64,000 bases of DNA from an uncultured Lachnospiraceae bacterium (lineage in GTDB: Bacteria; Bacillota; Clostridia; Lachnospirales; Lachnospiraceae), in NCBI GenBank assembly GCA_934352055.1, contig CAKRJY010000013.1, positions 13,585 to 77,584 of the forward strand. Direction: 5' to 3'. The first letter of the stretch is position 1. Every line of letters begins with the position of its first letter. The position numbers and the translations under genes were made by a program. Below the pieces are notes generated by a model. That model was given only the letters and a program-made list of their open reading frames with translations. It did no database searches and was not told where the DNA came from. Shown one piece after another: positions 44,091 through 53,673 of this stretch.

Positions 44091-44465
44091 ATGATTTTAT
44101 TATCATCTACAGGTGAAAACCTTTTTCAATTGATTGTAGTATTGTTTTGTTTTGTGATTGTTCTGGCACTTACTTATTATGTGACCCGTTGGATTGCAGG
44201 ATATCAGAAGAGCCAGAGCATCAATAAAAACTTGGCGGTTGTAGAAACACTTAAGTTGACCACCAATAAATACGTTCAATTGATTCAGGCGGGAAAAGAT
44301 ACGTATTATGTAATTGCCATTGGAAAAGATGAAATCACAGTGTTGGGAGAATTGTCAGCGGAACAGTTAAAAGAATTGCCATCCGATGCAACGATAATTC
44401 CTACAGCGAAAGGTGATTTCGCGGATGCATTACAAAAGTTTAAAGATTATTTACCGAAGAAATAG
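44091..44465 (+). CDS. fliO: Flagellar biosynthetic protein FliO
   Basis: 124 aa. One N-terminal membrane helix (LIVVLFCFVIVLALTYYVTR) is followed by a small beta domain (LAVVETLKLTTNKYVQLIQA, then YYVIAIGKDEITVLGEL). FliO aids assembly of the FliP ring in the export gate. The family is poorly conserved; topology and the slot between cheY and fliP decide. Two bases separate it from cheY. Confidence 0.88.
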   Translation: MILLSSTGENLFQLIVVLFCFVIVLALTYYVTRWIAGYQKSQSINKNLAVVETLKLTTNKYVQLIQAGKDTYYVIAIGKDEITVLGELSAEQLKELPSDATIIPTAKGDFADALQKFKDYLPKK

Positions 44466-44467
44466 AC

Positions 44468-45295
44468 ATGAAAATGAGAAACAAATTAAAAAAAGGATAT
44501 TGTATCTTTAGCTTGATTTTAGCTACGTTTGCGATATGCGCGAGCCTTTGGTATATAAGTGGAGATACAGCATATGCAGCTTCGTATGGCGCAACAGATA
44601 ATGCACCAAATGCAAGTGATTGGGTTACAGGAAAAGGTGGCGTTTCCCTGACATTGGATTCGGACTCCGGCACGTTATCTGCAAATGTGCGGATTCTTCT
44701 TGTGATTACGATTTTAGCGTTAGCACCGTCGATTTTGATCATGCTGACATCGTTTACCAGAATCATTATTGTGCTGCATTTCGTACGGTCAGCGATTGGA
44801 ACGCAGACTGCACCGCCCAATCAGGTATTGATTGGACTTGCGCTGTTTTTGACATTCTTTATTATGTGGCCGACGTTTACGCAGATTAACGAAAAAGCCA
44901 TTACACCGCTAGATCAGGGAGAAATCACGCAGCAGGAAGCACTGCAACGTGCAGAAGAACCGATTCGTAATTTTATGTATGGGCAGACGCAGGAAAAAGA
45001 TCTTGATCTGTTCTGCGAAATTGCAGACGTTACCTATAAGGATTATGATGATGTTCCATTTGTTGTATTGGTTCCAAGTTTTATTTTGAGTGAGTTGCGT
45101 ACAGCATTCATTATAGGTGTCGTCATTTATATTCCTTTTATCGTTATCGATATGGTAGTATCTTCTGTATTGATGTCAATGGGTATGATGATGCTTCCAC
45201 CGACAACCATTTCATTACCATTTAAGATTTTGCTGTTTGTATTGGCAGATGGATGGAATCTGGTGATTGGTGGTCTGGTTAAAACCTTTTATTGA
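44468..45295 (+). CDS. fliP: Flagellar export gate protein FliP
   Basis: 275 aa. A cleavable signal peptide (GYCIFSLILATFAICASLW ... AYA|A) is followed by the FliP core: ITILALAPSILIMLTSFTRI, then TAPPNQVLIGLALFLTFFIM, LVPSFILSELRTAFIIGV, and SVLMSMGMMMLPPTTISLPF. FliP with FliQ and FliR forms the helical export gate in the membrane. Two bases follow fliO. Confidence 0.97.
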   Translation: MKMRNKLKKGYCIFSLILATFAICASLWYISGDTAYAASYGATDNAPNASDWVTGKGGVSLTLDSDSGTLSANVRILLVITILALAPSILIMLTSFTRIIIVLHFVRSAIGTQTAPPNQVLIGLALFLTFFIMWPTFTQINEKAITPLDQGEITQQEALQRAEEPIRNFMYGQTQEKDLDLFCEIADVTYKDYDDVPFVVLVPSFILSELRTAFIIGVVIYIPFIVIDMVVSSVLMSMGMMMLPPTTISLPFKILLFVLADGWNLVIGGLVKTFY

Positions 45296-45321
45296 TGGAA
45301 TAGAAAGAGAGTGTGATATTT

Positions 45322-45591
45322 GTGACACAGGGACAGGTCTTAGATATTGTCAGAGATGCTATTTATAACATCATTATATGTTCGGCACCACTTCTTCTGG
45401 TGTCACTTGTTGTGGGACTCATTGTCAGTATTTTCCAAACGGTTACATCTATTCAGGAACAGACATTGACGTTTGTTCCAAAGATTATAGCAGTATTTTT
45501 GGGAATGTTGATTTTTGGCGCATTCATACTTACGACCATGACAGATTATATGACAGAATTATGGACAAATTTCAGCATGTATTTAGGCTAG
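45322..45591 (+). CDS. fliQ: Flagellar export gate protein FliQ
   Basis: 89 aa from GTG 45322 (MTQGQVLDIVRDA), the usual FliQ length and opening. A GTG at 45313 would add three residues. Two membrane helices lie around SAPLLLVSLVVGLIVSIFQT and IIAVFLGMLIFGAFILTTM, separated by SIQEQTLTFVPK, the family hallmark. It wraps around FliP/FliR in the gate. Confidence 0.95.
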   Translation: MTQGQVLDIVRDAIYNIIICSAPLLLVSLVVGLIVSIFQTVTSIQEQTLTFVPKIIAVFLGMLIFGAFILTTMTDYMTELWTNFSMYLG

Positions 45592-45598
45592 TTTAGAT

Positions 45599-46378
45599 AT
45601 GTTACAATATACATTTGATATAAGTACATTTGAATATTTTTTGCTGATACTGGTAAGAATTTCCTGTTTTGTATTTGTGGCTCCTTTTTTCGGAGCCAAG
45701 GAAGTTCCGGGGAGAGTTAAAGTTGGATTGTCTGCATTTGTAGCAATTCTTGTTTTTTTTGCAGTCCCGATGGAACATACCGCATACACATCAGAGATTG
45801 GTTATGCCGTATTAGTTCTAAAAGAGGGAATTACAGGATTGCTGATTGGATTTGCAGCATATATTTGTAATTCCATTATTTTATATGCGGGAACCATTAT
45901 TGACATGGATATTGGATTGTCCATGGCAATGGTATTTGACCCATCCACGGGAAGTCAGGTGAGTATCACTGGTAATTTATACAGTTATTTTGTGTTGCTT
46001 CTTTTGATTGTCTCTAATATGCATCAATACATTTTGCGGGCACTGGTGGATTCTTTCCGTTTGTTTCCTCTTGGAGGGGCGCAGTTTCAGATGGATTCGT
46101 TGTTGACATCTATGATACAGTATTGCACTGATTTGTTTGTGATTGCATTTCGTATTGTGCTGCCGGTTTTTGCCTGCATGATGATTTTAAATTGCATTTT
46201 GGGTATTATGGCAAAGGTTGCGCCACAGATGAACATGTTTGCCGTTGGTGTGCAATTAAAATTATTGGTAGGACTGGCGGTGTTGTTCCTTACGACATTC
46301 TTACTGCCGGATATTGCCAATTTCATTTTTAAAGAGATAAAAATCATGACAGTGTCGTTTATAGAAGGAATGTATTAA
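45599..46378 (+). CDS. fliR: Flagellar export gate protein FliR
   Basis: 259 aa, six or more membrane helices. Family features are RISCFVFVAPFFGAKEVPGR near the N-terminus, VLKEGITGLLIGFAAYICNS, IDMDIGLSMAMVFDPSTGSQ and MAKVAPQMNMFAVGVQLKL. It completes the FliPQR gate and contacts FlhB, encoded next. Eight bases after fliQ. Confidence 0.96.
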   Translation: MLQYTFDISTFEYFLLILVRISCFVFVAPFFGAKEVPGRVKVGLSAFVAILVFFAVPMEHTAYTSEIGYAVLVLKEGITGLLIGFAAYICNSIILYAGTIIDMDIGLSMAMVFDPSTGSQVSITGNLYSYFVLLLLIVSNMHQYILRALVDSFRLFPLGGAQFQMDSLLTSMIQYCTDLFVIAFRIVLPVFACMMILNCILGIMAKVAPQMNMFAVGVQLKLLVGLAVLFLTTFLLPDIANFIFKEIKIMTVSFIEGMY

Positions 46379-46382
46379 CGTG

Positions 46383-47501
46383 ATGGAAGAAAAAATGTTA
46401 GTGCTGTCGTATGATCTGCAGTGGTTCGCAAAAGATGGACCCGGTGGAGAAAAGACAGAACCTGCGACTTCGAAAAAATTAAAAGATGCGCGTGAAGAAG
46501 GAAAGGTTGCCAAAAGTCAGGAATTGAATTCTGCGGCAATGCTGATTGCTTTGTTTATGTCACTGCGCATTTTTGTTTCGTATGTTGGAAATGGTTTTAT
46601 AGGCGTTTTTCATCTGTTTTATACGATGATCCCGGATATTATCAGCACGCAGCGGGATGGTATGACAGTGCAGTCGGCAGAGGGCATACTGACACAGGGC
46701 TATTTGCAGTTGCTGCGTTTGGCAGCACCATTTTTGATTGCTGGTTTTGTCGTAGCAATTGTCATTAGTATTGTTCAGGTAGGATGGCAGGTGTCGACAA
46801 AGCCATTACAACCCAAACTTGATAAATTTAATCCGGTGAATGGATTTAAGCGGATTTTTTCAAAGGATTCGTTATTTAATTTGTTTATGTCGATCTTAAA
46901 GATCGTTTTGATATTTTATGTAGCATATACCTGCATTCGAAATCAGGCAAATAATCTGTTTATTCTATATGAAATCCCGTTAAATCAAGCTATTTCATTG
47001 ATTGGTGAAATTATCATTGATACAGGACTTCGTATTAGTTTATGTTATTTGATTGTTGGTCTTGCTGATTATATTTACCAGCGTATTCGTTTTAATGAAG
47101 ATATGAAAATGACAAAACAGGAAGTGAAAGACGAATACAAGAATACAGAAGGAGACCCACAGATCAAAGGACAGCAGCGACAGCGAATGCGTGAGGCATC
47201 ACAGCGCCGTATGATGCAGGATGTACCAAAAGCGGATGTCGTTATTACAAACCCAACGCATATTGCAGTAGCAATCCGTTATGATGCGGAAGTGGAAAAT
47301 GCACCGACGGTATTAGCAAAAGGTGAAGATTATCTGGCGCAGAAAATTCGTGAGACAGCGAAAGAGAATGGCGTTGAAATCATGGAAAACAAACCACTTG
47401 CCAGAGCACTATATGCCACAGTTGAAGTGGGAGAACAGATTCCACCGGAGTTATATCAGGCGGTAGCGGAGATTCTTGCAGTTGTTTACAGTAAAAGATA
47501 A
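46383..47501 (+). CDS. flhB: Flagellar export switch protein FlhB
   Basis: 372 aa from ATG 46383 (a GTG directly before it, 46380, is an alternative). The protein starts with EKTEPATSKKLKDAREEGKV, has four membrane helices, and a cytoplasmic domain with the autocleavage site NPTH in VVITNPTHIAVAIRYD near residue 268. Cleavage lets FliK switch export from hook to filament. RMMQDVPKADVV before the site is standard. Confidence 0.97.
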   Translation: MEEKMLVLSYDLQWFAKDGPGGEKTEPATSKKLKDAREEGKVAKSQELNSAAMLIALFMSLRIFVSYVGNGFIGVFHLFYTMIPDIISTQRDGMTVQSAEGILTQGYLQLLRLAAPFLIAGFVVAIVISIVQVGWQVSTKPLQPKLDKFNPVNGFKRIFSKDSLFNLFMSILKIVLIFYVAYTCIRNQANNLFILYEIPLNQAISLIGEIIIDTGLRISLCYLIVGLADYIYQRIRFNEDMKMTKQEVKDEYKNTEGDPQIKGQQRQRMREASQRRMMQDVPKADVVITNPTHIAVAIRYDAEVENAPTVLAKGEDYLAQKIRETAKENGVEIMENKPLARALYATVEVGEQIPPELYQAVAEILAVVYSKR

Positions 47502-47546
47502 ATAGTTTAAGATGAAAGAAAAGTACCATAGAAAGGAGGAAGCGGA

Positions 47547-49595
47547 ATGGATTTATCCGGAGTGAAAAAAACTGACGTCGGTGTTGCTGCTTATCTGTTA
47601 GCGGCAATTATATTCTTTATTGTTCCGATTCCTTCTATTTTATTGGATGTTATGTTGGCGCTAAACATTTCGATTGCATTGATTGTGCTGATGAATGTTT
47701 TATTTGTGCGTGAAGTGTTAGATATGTCATTTTTCCCGACACTACTTTTGTTTACGACGATATTTCGTATTTCTCTAAACGTATCCTCGACACGTTTGAT
47801 TTTAAGTACAGGTTCGCCGGGAAATGTTGTAGAAACGTTTGGTCAATTCGTGGGTGGTGGTGACCTTGTCATTGGTGCCATTATATTCATTGTTTTGATT
47901 ATTGTGCAGTTCATGGTAATCAACAAAGGTTCTGAACGTGTGGCTGAAGTTTCTGCTCGTTTTACACTTGATGCTATGCCCGGAAAACAGATGGCGATTG
48001 ATGCTGATTTAAATACCGGAGCAATTACAGAAAAAGATGCACGGGAAAGAAGACAGAAATTGCAGGACGAGTCCAGCTTTTTTGGTTCTATGGATGGTGC
48101 GACAAAGTACGTAAAAGGAGATGCAACAGCGGGTCTGTTAATTACCTTTATCAACCTGATTGGTGGAACCGTTATGGGTGTTATGCGTAGTGGATTGGCA
48201 TTTTCAGATGCTATCCAGCAGTATGGACTTCTTACCATTGGTGATGGTCTTTGTTCACAGATTCCATCACTTCTGATTTCGCTTGCGACAGGTATTTTGG
48301 TAACGAAGGGATCGAAAGAAGCTGACTTTAGTGGCGTTTTGGTAAAACAGTTGTTTGGCATACCAAAAGTACTCTATATTGTTGGTACATCCATGATCTT
48401 TTTGGGTATTGTAACACCGTTGAATACTATATTATTTGGCGCCTTTGGTGCGGTCTTTCTGGTTTCCGGATATTCTATGTCTAAGAGTATCGGAGAAGAG
48501 AGCATTGAAGAAGAGGTGGCAGCGGAGGAATCTGAGGCGGAAGAAATACGCCGTCCGGAAAATGTGGTTTCATTGCTGCAGGTAGACCCGATCGAGTTGG
48601 AATTTGGATATGGAATCATTCCTCTTGCAGATGTTAATCAAGGCGGCGATTTGTTGGATCGTGTAGTTATGATTCGCCGACAGATTGCCTTGGAACTTGG
48701 TACGGTAGTACCGATTATTCGACTGCGTGATAATATACAGTTGAATCCAAATCAGTATATTATCAAAATCAAGGGGATTCAGGTGGCAGAAGGTGAGATT
48801 TTGTTTGACCACTATATGGCAATGAATCCGGGCTATGCAGAGGAAGAAATCAATGGAATTCCAACGTTCGAGCCATCATTCCATCTGCCGGCTATCTGGA
48901 TTACAGATGGACAGCGCGAACGTGCAGAGAGTTTGGGATATACGGTGGTAGATCCGCCATCCATTATTGCAACGCATCTGACGGAGGTCATCCGTCGTCA
49001 TATTGCTGAACTTTTGAGCAGACAGGATGTACAGAATCTGGTAAATAACCTAAAAGAGACAAATCCTGCTCTGGTAGAGGAATTGACACCAAAATTATTA
49101 GGACTTGGAGAAATCCAGAAAGTATTACAAAATCTTTTAAAGGAAGGTGTTTCCATTCGAGATTTGCTTTCTATTTTTGAAACACTTGCAGACCATGCCA
49201 CTACGACGCGTGATACGGATGTACTGACAGAATATGTAAGACAAGGATTGAAGCGTGCGATATCCAGCCATTATTTTGTCCCGAATGAAGTGACCAGCTG
49301 CATTACCTTAGATCCGAAGGTAGAACAGGACATCATGGCATCCATCAAACAGACGGAGCAAGGTGCCTATTTGACATTAGACCCAGAACGTATACGCGCA
49401 ATTATGGAGTCTTTACAGACAGAGATTGCTAAATTTGAAGAAAGTGGTAAAACGCCAATTGTTGTAACATCACCGATTGTGCGTATGTACTTTAAGAAAA
49501 TGACAGAAGACTATGTGAAAGATCTCATTGTGGTATCTTATAATGAGATTGATTCCGATGTAGAATTACAATCAGTAGGGATGGTGACAGGATAA
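47547..49595 (+). CDS. flhA: Flagellar export gate protein FlhA
   Basis: 682 aa. Eight membrane helices occupy the first 310 residues, with SFFPTLLLFTTIFRISLNVS and the FHIPEP-type MPGKQMAIDADLNTGAI signature. The C-terminal half is the cytosolic ring that docks chaperone-substrate complexes (VDPIELEFGYGIIPLAD; LRDNIQLNPNQYIIKIKG). It energises export using the proton motive force. SD AAAGGAGGAAGCGG before ATG. Confidence 0.97.
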   Translation: MDLSGVKKTDVGVAAYLLAAIIFFIVPIPSILLDVMLALNISIALIVLMNVLFVREVLDMSFFPTLLLFTTIFRISLNVSSTRLILSTGSPGNVVETFGQFVGGGDLVIGAIIFIVLIIVQFMVINKGSERVAEVSARFTLDAMPGKQMAIDADLNTGAITEKDARERRQKLQDESSFFGSMDGATKYVKGDATAGLLITFINLIGGTVMGVMRSGLAFSDAIQQYGLLTIGDGLCSQIPSLLISLATGILVTKGSKEADFSGVLVKQLFGIPKVLYIVGTSMIFLGIVTPLNTILFGAFGAVFLVSGYSMSKSIGEESIEEEVAAEESEAEEIRRPENVVSLLQVDPIELEFGYGIIPLADVNQGGDLLDRVVMIRRQIALELGTVVPIIRLRDNIQLNPNQYIIKIKGIQVAEGEILFDHYMAMNPGYAEEEINGIPTFEPSFHLPAIWITDGQRERAESLGYTVVDPPSIIATHLTEVIRRHIAELLSRQDVQNLVNNLKETNPALVEELTPKLLGLGEIQKVLQNLLKEGVSIRDLLSIFETLADHATTTRDTDVLTEYVRQGLKRAISSHYFVPNEVTSCITLDPKVEQDIMASIKQTEQGAYLTLDPERIRAIMESLQTEIAKFEESGKTPIVVTSPIVRMYFKKMTEDYVKDLIVVSYNEIDSDVELQSVGMVTG

Positions 49596-49596
49596 A

Positions 49597-50913
49597 ATGA
49601 CCATAAAAAAATTTCAAGGAAAAACAAAAGAAGAAGCAATCGCATTGGCGAAAGAAGAAATGGGTTCCTCTGTCGTTATCATGAATGTAAAAGAAGTACG
49701 TCAGAAAGGCTTTTTTGGTATTTTCAAGGGCAGCATGTATGAAGTGACAGCTGCACTTGAGGATGATGTGATGCCGCAAAGACCTTTTAGCATTCCACAG
49801 CCACAGAAAGAAAGTAATACCAGCGGTTTTAATGCAGTGGCAGATGAAGAGATTTCGTTACGTGATTTAACAAAAGATACAGAACCAGTGGCAGTGCCAC
49901 CTGTAAAAAATGCTGCGCCAGCATCACAGGAATTACATGCAGAATCGCAGGCATTAAAAGAGGCATTTGCCGCAGTAAACGAAGTTATGGAAAAAAATGG
50001 TCATAAGCCGATTGCACCATTAAAGGAATCACAGGCTGCACAGATGGTGAAAGAGCCTGAATTCCGTCCATTACAATCTATGGATTTTGTTGAAGAAATT
50101 CCACAAGAGCGTGATGAACAAAGCCATCAGTTTTTTAAGGTCTTATATAAAGTATTACTCGACAATGAAGTGGATGAAGTCTATATCAATCAGTTTATGG
50201 ATGAATTGGATCGTGTTTCACATAGTACCAATGGATTGGATTATCTGATTTCTAATGTTTATCAGAAAATGATCTTAAAACTTGGTCAGCCGGAAGTGAT
50301 TTCACTTTCTAAAAAGAAACCGAAAGTCGTTTTTTTTATTGGACCGACAGGGGTAGGAAAAACAACGACAATTGCAAAGATAGCATCGCGATTTAAAGTA
50401 GAGCAGGAAAAGAAAGTAGCGCTGCTTACAGCAGATACCTACCGAATTGCTGCTGCAGAACAACTGCGCACCTATGCAAATATTTTGGATACACCTCTTT
50501 CTATTATCTATACGCCGGAAGATATTGGAAAAGAGATGGAAAAGTTCTTGGATTATGACCTTGTATTAGTGGATACAGCAGGATTTTCCCATAAAAATGA
50601 TGGTCAGCGCGAGGACATGAAGCGCTTATTAGAAAATTTGCCGGCACAATATGAGAGACAGATTTATCTGGTTCTCAGTGCGACAACAAAATATAAAGAT
50701 TTAATCGAAATCACAGATATTTATGATGAATTTTGTGATTATCATCTTATTTTTACGAAGTTGGATGAAACCAGTACTTATGGTAATATATTAAATATCA
50801 AGTTACATACCGGTGCGCAGCTTTCCTATGTGACTACAGGGCAGAATGTACCAGACGACATAGAAGTTGTGGATACGCAAAAACTGGTAAAGCAATTGTT
50901 GGGAGGCAGATAA
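49597..50913 (+). CDS. flhF: Flagellar SRP-like GTPase FlhF
   Basis: 438 aa. The N-terminal B domain begins TIKKFQGKTKEEAIALAKEE. A variable acidic/Gln-rich linker leads to the NG GTPase: P-loop GPTGVGKTTTIAKIA near 247, TADTYRIAAAEQLRTYA, DLVLVDTAGFSHK and FTKLDETSTYGNIL. FlhF places the flagellar basal body in the membrane, with FlhG controlling its GTPase. One base separates it from flhA. Confidence 0.96.
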   Translation: MTIKKFQGKTKEEAIALAKEEMGSSVVIMNVKEVRQKGFFGIFKGSMYEVTAALEDDVMPQRPFSIPQPQKESNTSGFNAVADEEISLRDLTKDTEPVAVPPVKNAAPASQELHAESQALKEAFAAVNEVMEKNGHKPIAPLKESQAAQMVKEPEFRPLQSMDFVEEIPQERDEQSHQFFKVLYKVLLDNEVDEVYINQFMDELDRVSHSTNGLDYLISNVYQKMILKLGQPEVISLSKKKPKVVFFIGPTGVGKTTTIAKIASRFKVEQEKKVALLTADTYRIAAAEQLRTYANILDTPLSIIYTPEDIGKEMEKFLDYDLVLVDTAGFSHKNDGQREDMKRLLENLPAQYERQIYLVLSATTKYKDLIEITDIYDEFCDYHLIFTKLDETSTYGNILNIKLHTGAQLSYVTTGQNVPDDIEVVDTQKLVKQLLGGR

Positions 50914-51786
50914 ATGGATCAGGCCGAGCAATTAAGAAATGTGATCAAACAGAAAAATCAAAATAATATCGGAAACGCCCGTGTGATCACCATTACCAGC
51001 GGAAAAGGCGGCGTGGGCAAGTCTAATATGGCAGTTAATCTAGCGATTATGTTTCGCAAAATGGGTCAGCGTGTCATTATTTTAGATGCAGATTTTGGAC
51101 TTGCGAATGTAGAAGTAATGTTTGGTACCGTTCCAAAATACAATCTAAGTGACTTGATTTTTGGCGGTAAGAGCATACGAGAGATTATTACAACCGGACC
51201 GATGGATATTGGCTTTATTTCCGGAGGATCAGGGATTGTAGGATTAAATAATCTGTCAAAAGAACAGATTAGCTATTTAGTGCATAGTCTGTCTCTTTTA
51301 AATGATTTATGCGATGTGCTGATTATTGACACAGGTGCAGGCGTTGCGGATAGTGTGCTGGAATTTGTACTTGCCAGTCCTGAAGTGATTCTTGTGACAA
51401 CACCGGAGCCTAGTTCAATAACGGATTCGTATTCGTTAATGAAGGCGCTCTATAAGAATCCGAAATTTATTCGTAATGGTACAAATGTCCATCTGGTTGC
51501 CAATAAAGTGACGTCGGAAGCTGAGGGAAATGCAGTTTATCAGAAATTAAATTCTGTCGTGGAAAAGTTTTTGGATGGAAAGCTACATTATCTTGGAATG
51601 ATTCCAGCAGACCCAACGCTTGAAAAAGCAGTGCGCAATCAGAAAACGGTATCAACCGTGTCTCCGAATGCAAAATCAACAAAAGCATTTGAAATCATAG
51701 CGCAAAATTTGATGACGGGTGATGATAAAAACAGATATCGTTGGGGCATTACCCAATTATTTAATAATTTTATGGGACGTTCTTAG
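50914..51786 (+). CDS. flhG: MinD-like ATPase FlhG (YlxH)
   Basis: 290 aa ParA/MinD family. Deviant Walker A ITSGKGGVGKSNMAVNLAIM at about 26-45; DADFGLANVEVMFG; IIDTGAGV (Walker B region). The N-terminal peptide (DQAEQLRNVIKQKNQ) is the FlhF-activating helix in FlhG proteins. It sets flagellar number and placement with FlhF. It directly abuts flhF. Confidence 0.95.
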   Translation: MDQAEQLRNVIKQKNQNNIGNARVITITSGKGGVGKSNMAVNLAIMFRKMGQRVIILDADFGLANVEVMFGTVPKYNLSDLIFGGKSIREIITTGPMDIGFISGGSGIVGLNNLSKEQISYLVHSLSLLNDLCDVLIIDTGAGVADSVLEFVLASPEVILVTTPEPSSITDSYSLMKALYKNPKFIRNGTNVHLVANKVTSEAEGNAVYQKLNSVVEKFLDGKLHYLGMIPADPTLEKAVRNQKTVSTVSPNAKSTKAFEIIAQNLMTGDDKNRYRWGITQLFNNFMGRS

Positions 51787-51814
51787 AAATTAGGGGAATG
51801 TCTAGGAGTAGTAT

Positions 51815-52555
51815 ATGAGAATGGAAGACTTGTTGCCGGGATGCAAAGTGGATATCCGTATTACGCAAGTGATGGAAAATGATGATATCGCTGCAACGCA
51901 GGGAATTTATTACTCGACCATTTTTGATGTTACGAGTGAAGGAATTGAACTGCAAATGCCAATGACTGGTGGAAGATTACAAATTCTACCTAAGAATATA
52001 CGTTATGAATTTGTTTTTTCTACGCAGAGCGGACTTTATAAGGCTCATGGTACTGTAACAGATCACATCAAAAAAGAACATTTTTACTTGCTGAAAATCG
52101 AATTGACCAGTGAATTAGAGCGATTCCAACGTAGAGAGTATTATCGTGTCGCTTGTATGGTGCCGATGATTTTTATGGAATTGGCGGAAACAGCAGCTAT
52201 GGCAGAAACCATTGAAGAAGTGAAAACAAGTATTAAGACACGCAATGAAATGACGGTGCGTGGCATAGGTACCATATTAGATATTAGCGGCGGCGGAGCT
52301 CGTTTTACATCGTCTAATTCTTTACAGGATATAAAGTTTTTGCTCATGGAATTTCAGTTGCCCCGGGAAAATAAAGAAGAACAATTAGAAATCGATGTGG
52401 TTGCAAAGATTATAGAATCGAGTCGTACAGAAGCAAGGGACAAATATATGCACCGTGTGAAATTTTATTTTAAAGATGCACGATTAAAAGAACAGTTGAT
52501 TGGGTACGTTTTTGAAGAGGAACGTAGAATCAGAAAGAAGGAACAGGAAATATAA
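51815..52555 (+). CDS. PilZ-domain flagellar brake-like protein (YcgR/MotI type)
   Basis: 246 aa. The N-terminal YcgR-type beta domain covers about 1-100. The PilZ domain has both c-di-GMP-binding motifs: RxxxR as R107-EYY-R111 in FQRREYYRVACMVP, and DxSxxG as D156-ISGGG. Such proteins bind c-di-GMP and slow or decouple the motor. Position between flhG and cheB supports a motility role. Its stop overlaps the cheB start (TAATG). No diguanylate cyclase is in the window. Confidence 0.88.
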   Translation: MRMEDLLPGCKVDIRITQVMENDDIAATQGIYYSTIFDVTSEGIELQMPMTGGRLQILPKNIRYEFVFSTQSGLYKAHGTVTDHIKKEHFYLLKIELTSELERFQRREYYRVACMVPMIFMELAETAAMAETIEEVKTSIKTRNEMTVRGIGTILDISGGGARFTSSNSLQDIKFLLMEFQLPRENKEEQLEIDVVAKIIESSRTEARDKYMHRVKFYFKDARLKEQLIGYVFEEERRIRKKEQEI

Positions 52556-53670
52556 TGCAAAAGGTACTAGTTGTTGATGACTTTGCACTCATGAGAAGAA
52601 AAATCTGTGATATAATTAACGCAGACAAAGATTTTCATGTGTCTGAGATGAGCATGAACATACAAGATGCTTACAACAAAATAGTAGAAAATGCCTATCC
52701 GCTTGTTGTTATTGGTTTGTCAGCACGTATGGATGTGGTTGCTTTTATGCAACAGCTACAAGCGTTAGAAAAGCGCCCGCAAGTTGTGATATTGACAACG
52801 TCAATCGAGGAAGATATGCAGATTGTAAGAAAAGCGATGAAGCTTGGCGCATACGATTATGTATATCGGGAGAATCGATTGCATGGAATGACAGATGCAG
52901 TGGCAGAGGATTTGCTAAAATCCCTGCGGAGTGCCTCACGCGGAATGCAAGCGCCCAAACATGTGCGCGACATAGACCCGTATGAAACAACAAAACGTGT
53001 CCGCGAGATTACAAAGCGCGTTACAGAGAAGCTGGAACGTAACGATAACGCACCAGCCAAAACAGAGAGCAGCGCATTTGTAAATGCAAAAAAAGATACG
53101 TTAGTGGCACTGGCATGTTCGACAGGAGGACCACAGGCATTACAAGTGATGGTTCCTATGTTGCCGGCAGATTTGCCGGTTCCGATTGTACTTGTACAGC
53201 ATATGCCGGCTGGATTTACTGATTCACTTGCCAGACGACTAGATCAGACAAGCAAGGTTCATGTGAAGGAAGCGGAGCATCAGGAGGTATTGCAGGCAGG
53301 GTATGTTTATATTGCGCCTGGTGGAAAGCATATGGAGATTGCAAAAGACCGCAGTGGACGATCCGTGATTAGTATCAATGATAAGCCGCCGGTCAGCAGT
53401 TTAAAGCCATGTGCCGATGTGATGTACGAGTCACTCTGTGACTCGGGATATAGCGAAATTATCTGCGTTGTTTTAACAGGTATGGGTGCAGATGGTACAA
53501 AAGGTATCCAACAGCTAAAAAAACACAAGAAAATCTATGTAATATCAGAAAGCCAGGACACATGTGTTGTCTATGGTATGCCTAGATCTATCGAACAGCA
53601 GGGTCTAAGTGATAAAGTAGTTCCTATTAATCAGGTTGCAGATGCAATTATAAAGAAATTGGGGGATTAA
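52555..53670 (+). CDS. cheB: CheB methylesterase with degenerate receiver domain
   Basis: 371 aa. The C-terminal methylesterase domain is intact: Ser189 (ACSTGGP), His216 (VQHMP) and Asp313 (GMGADG) form the catalytic triad, with YIAPGGKHM between. The N-terminal receiver-like domain keeps the acidic pair Asp8-Asp9 (LVVDDFALMRR). It lacks the phosphoacceptor Asp, however: the strand reads PLVVIGLSAR, and the usual Lys is Arg105 (YREN). CheB removes methyl groups from, and deamidates, chemoreceptors; here phosphorylation control is probably lost or altered. A charged linker joins the domains. Confidence 0.92.
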   Translation: MQKVLVVDDFALMRRKICDIINADKDFHVSEMSMNIQDAYNKIVENAYPLVVIGLSARMDVVAFMQQLQALEKRPQVVILTTSIEEDMQIVRKAMKLGAYDYVYRENRLHGMTDAVAEDLLKSLRSASRGMQAPKHVRDIDPYETTKRVREITKRVTEKLERNDNAPAKTESSAFVNAKKDTLVALACSTGGPQALQVMVPMLPADLPVPIVLVQHMPAGFTDSLARRLDQTSKVHVKEAEHQEVLQAGYVYIAPGGKHMEIAKDRSGRSVISINDKPPVSSLKPCADVMYESLCDSGYSEIICVVLTGMGADGTKGIQQLKKHKKIYVISESQDTCVVYGMPRSIEQQGLSDKVVPINQVADAIIKKLGD

Positions 53671-53673
53671 AAG

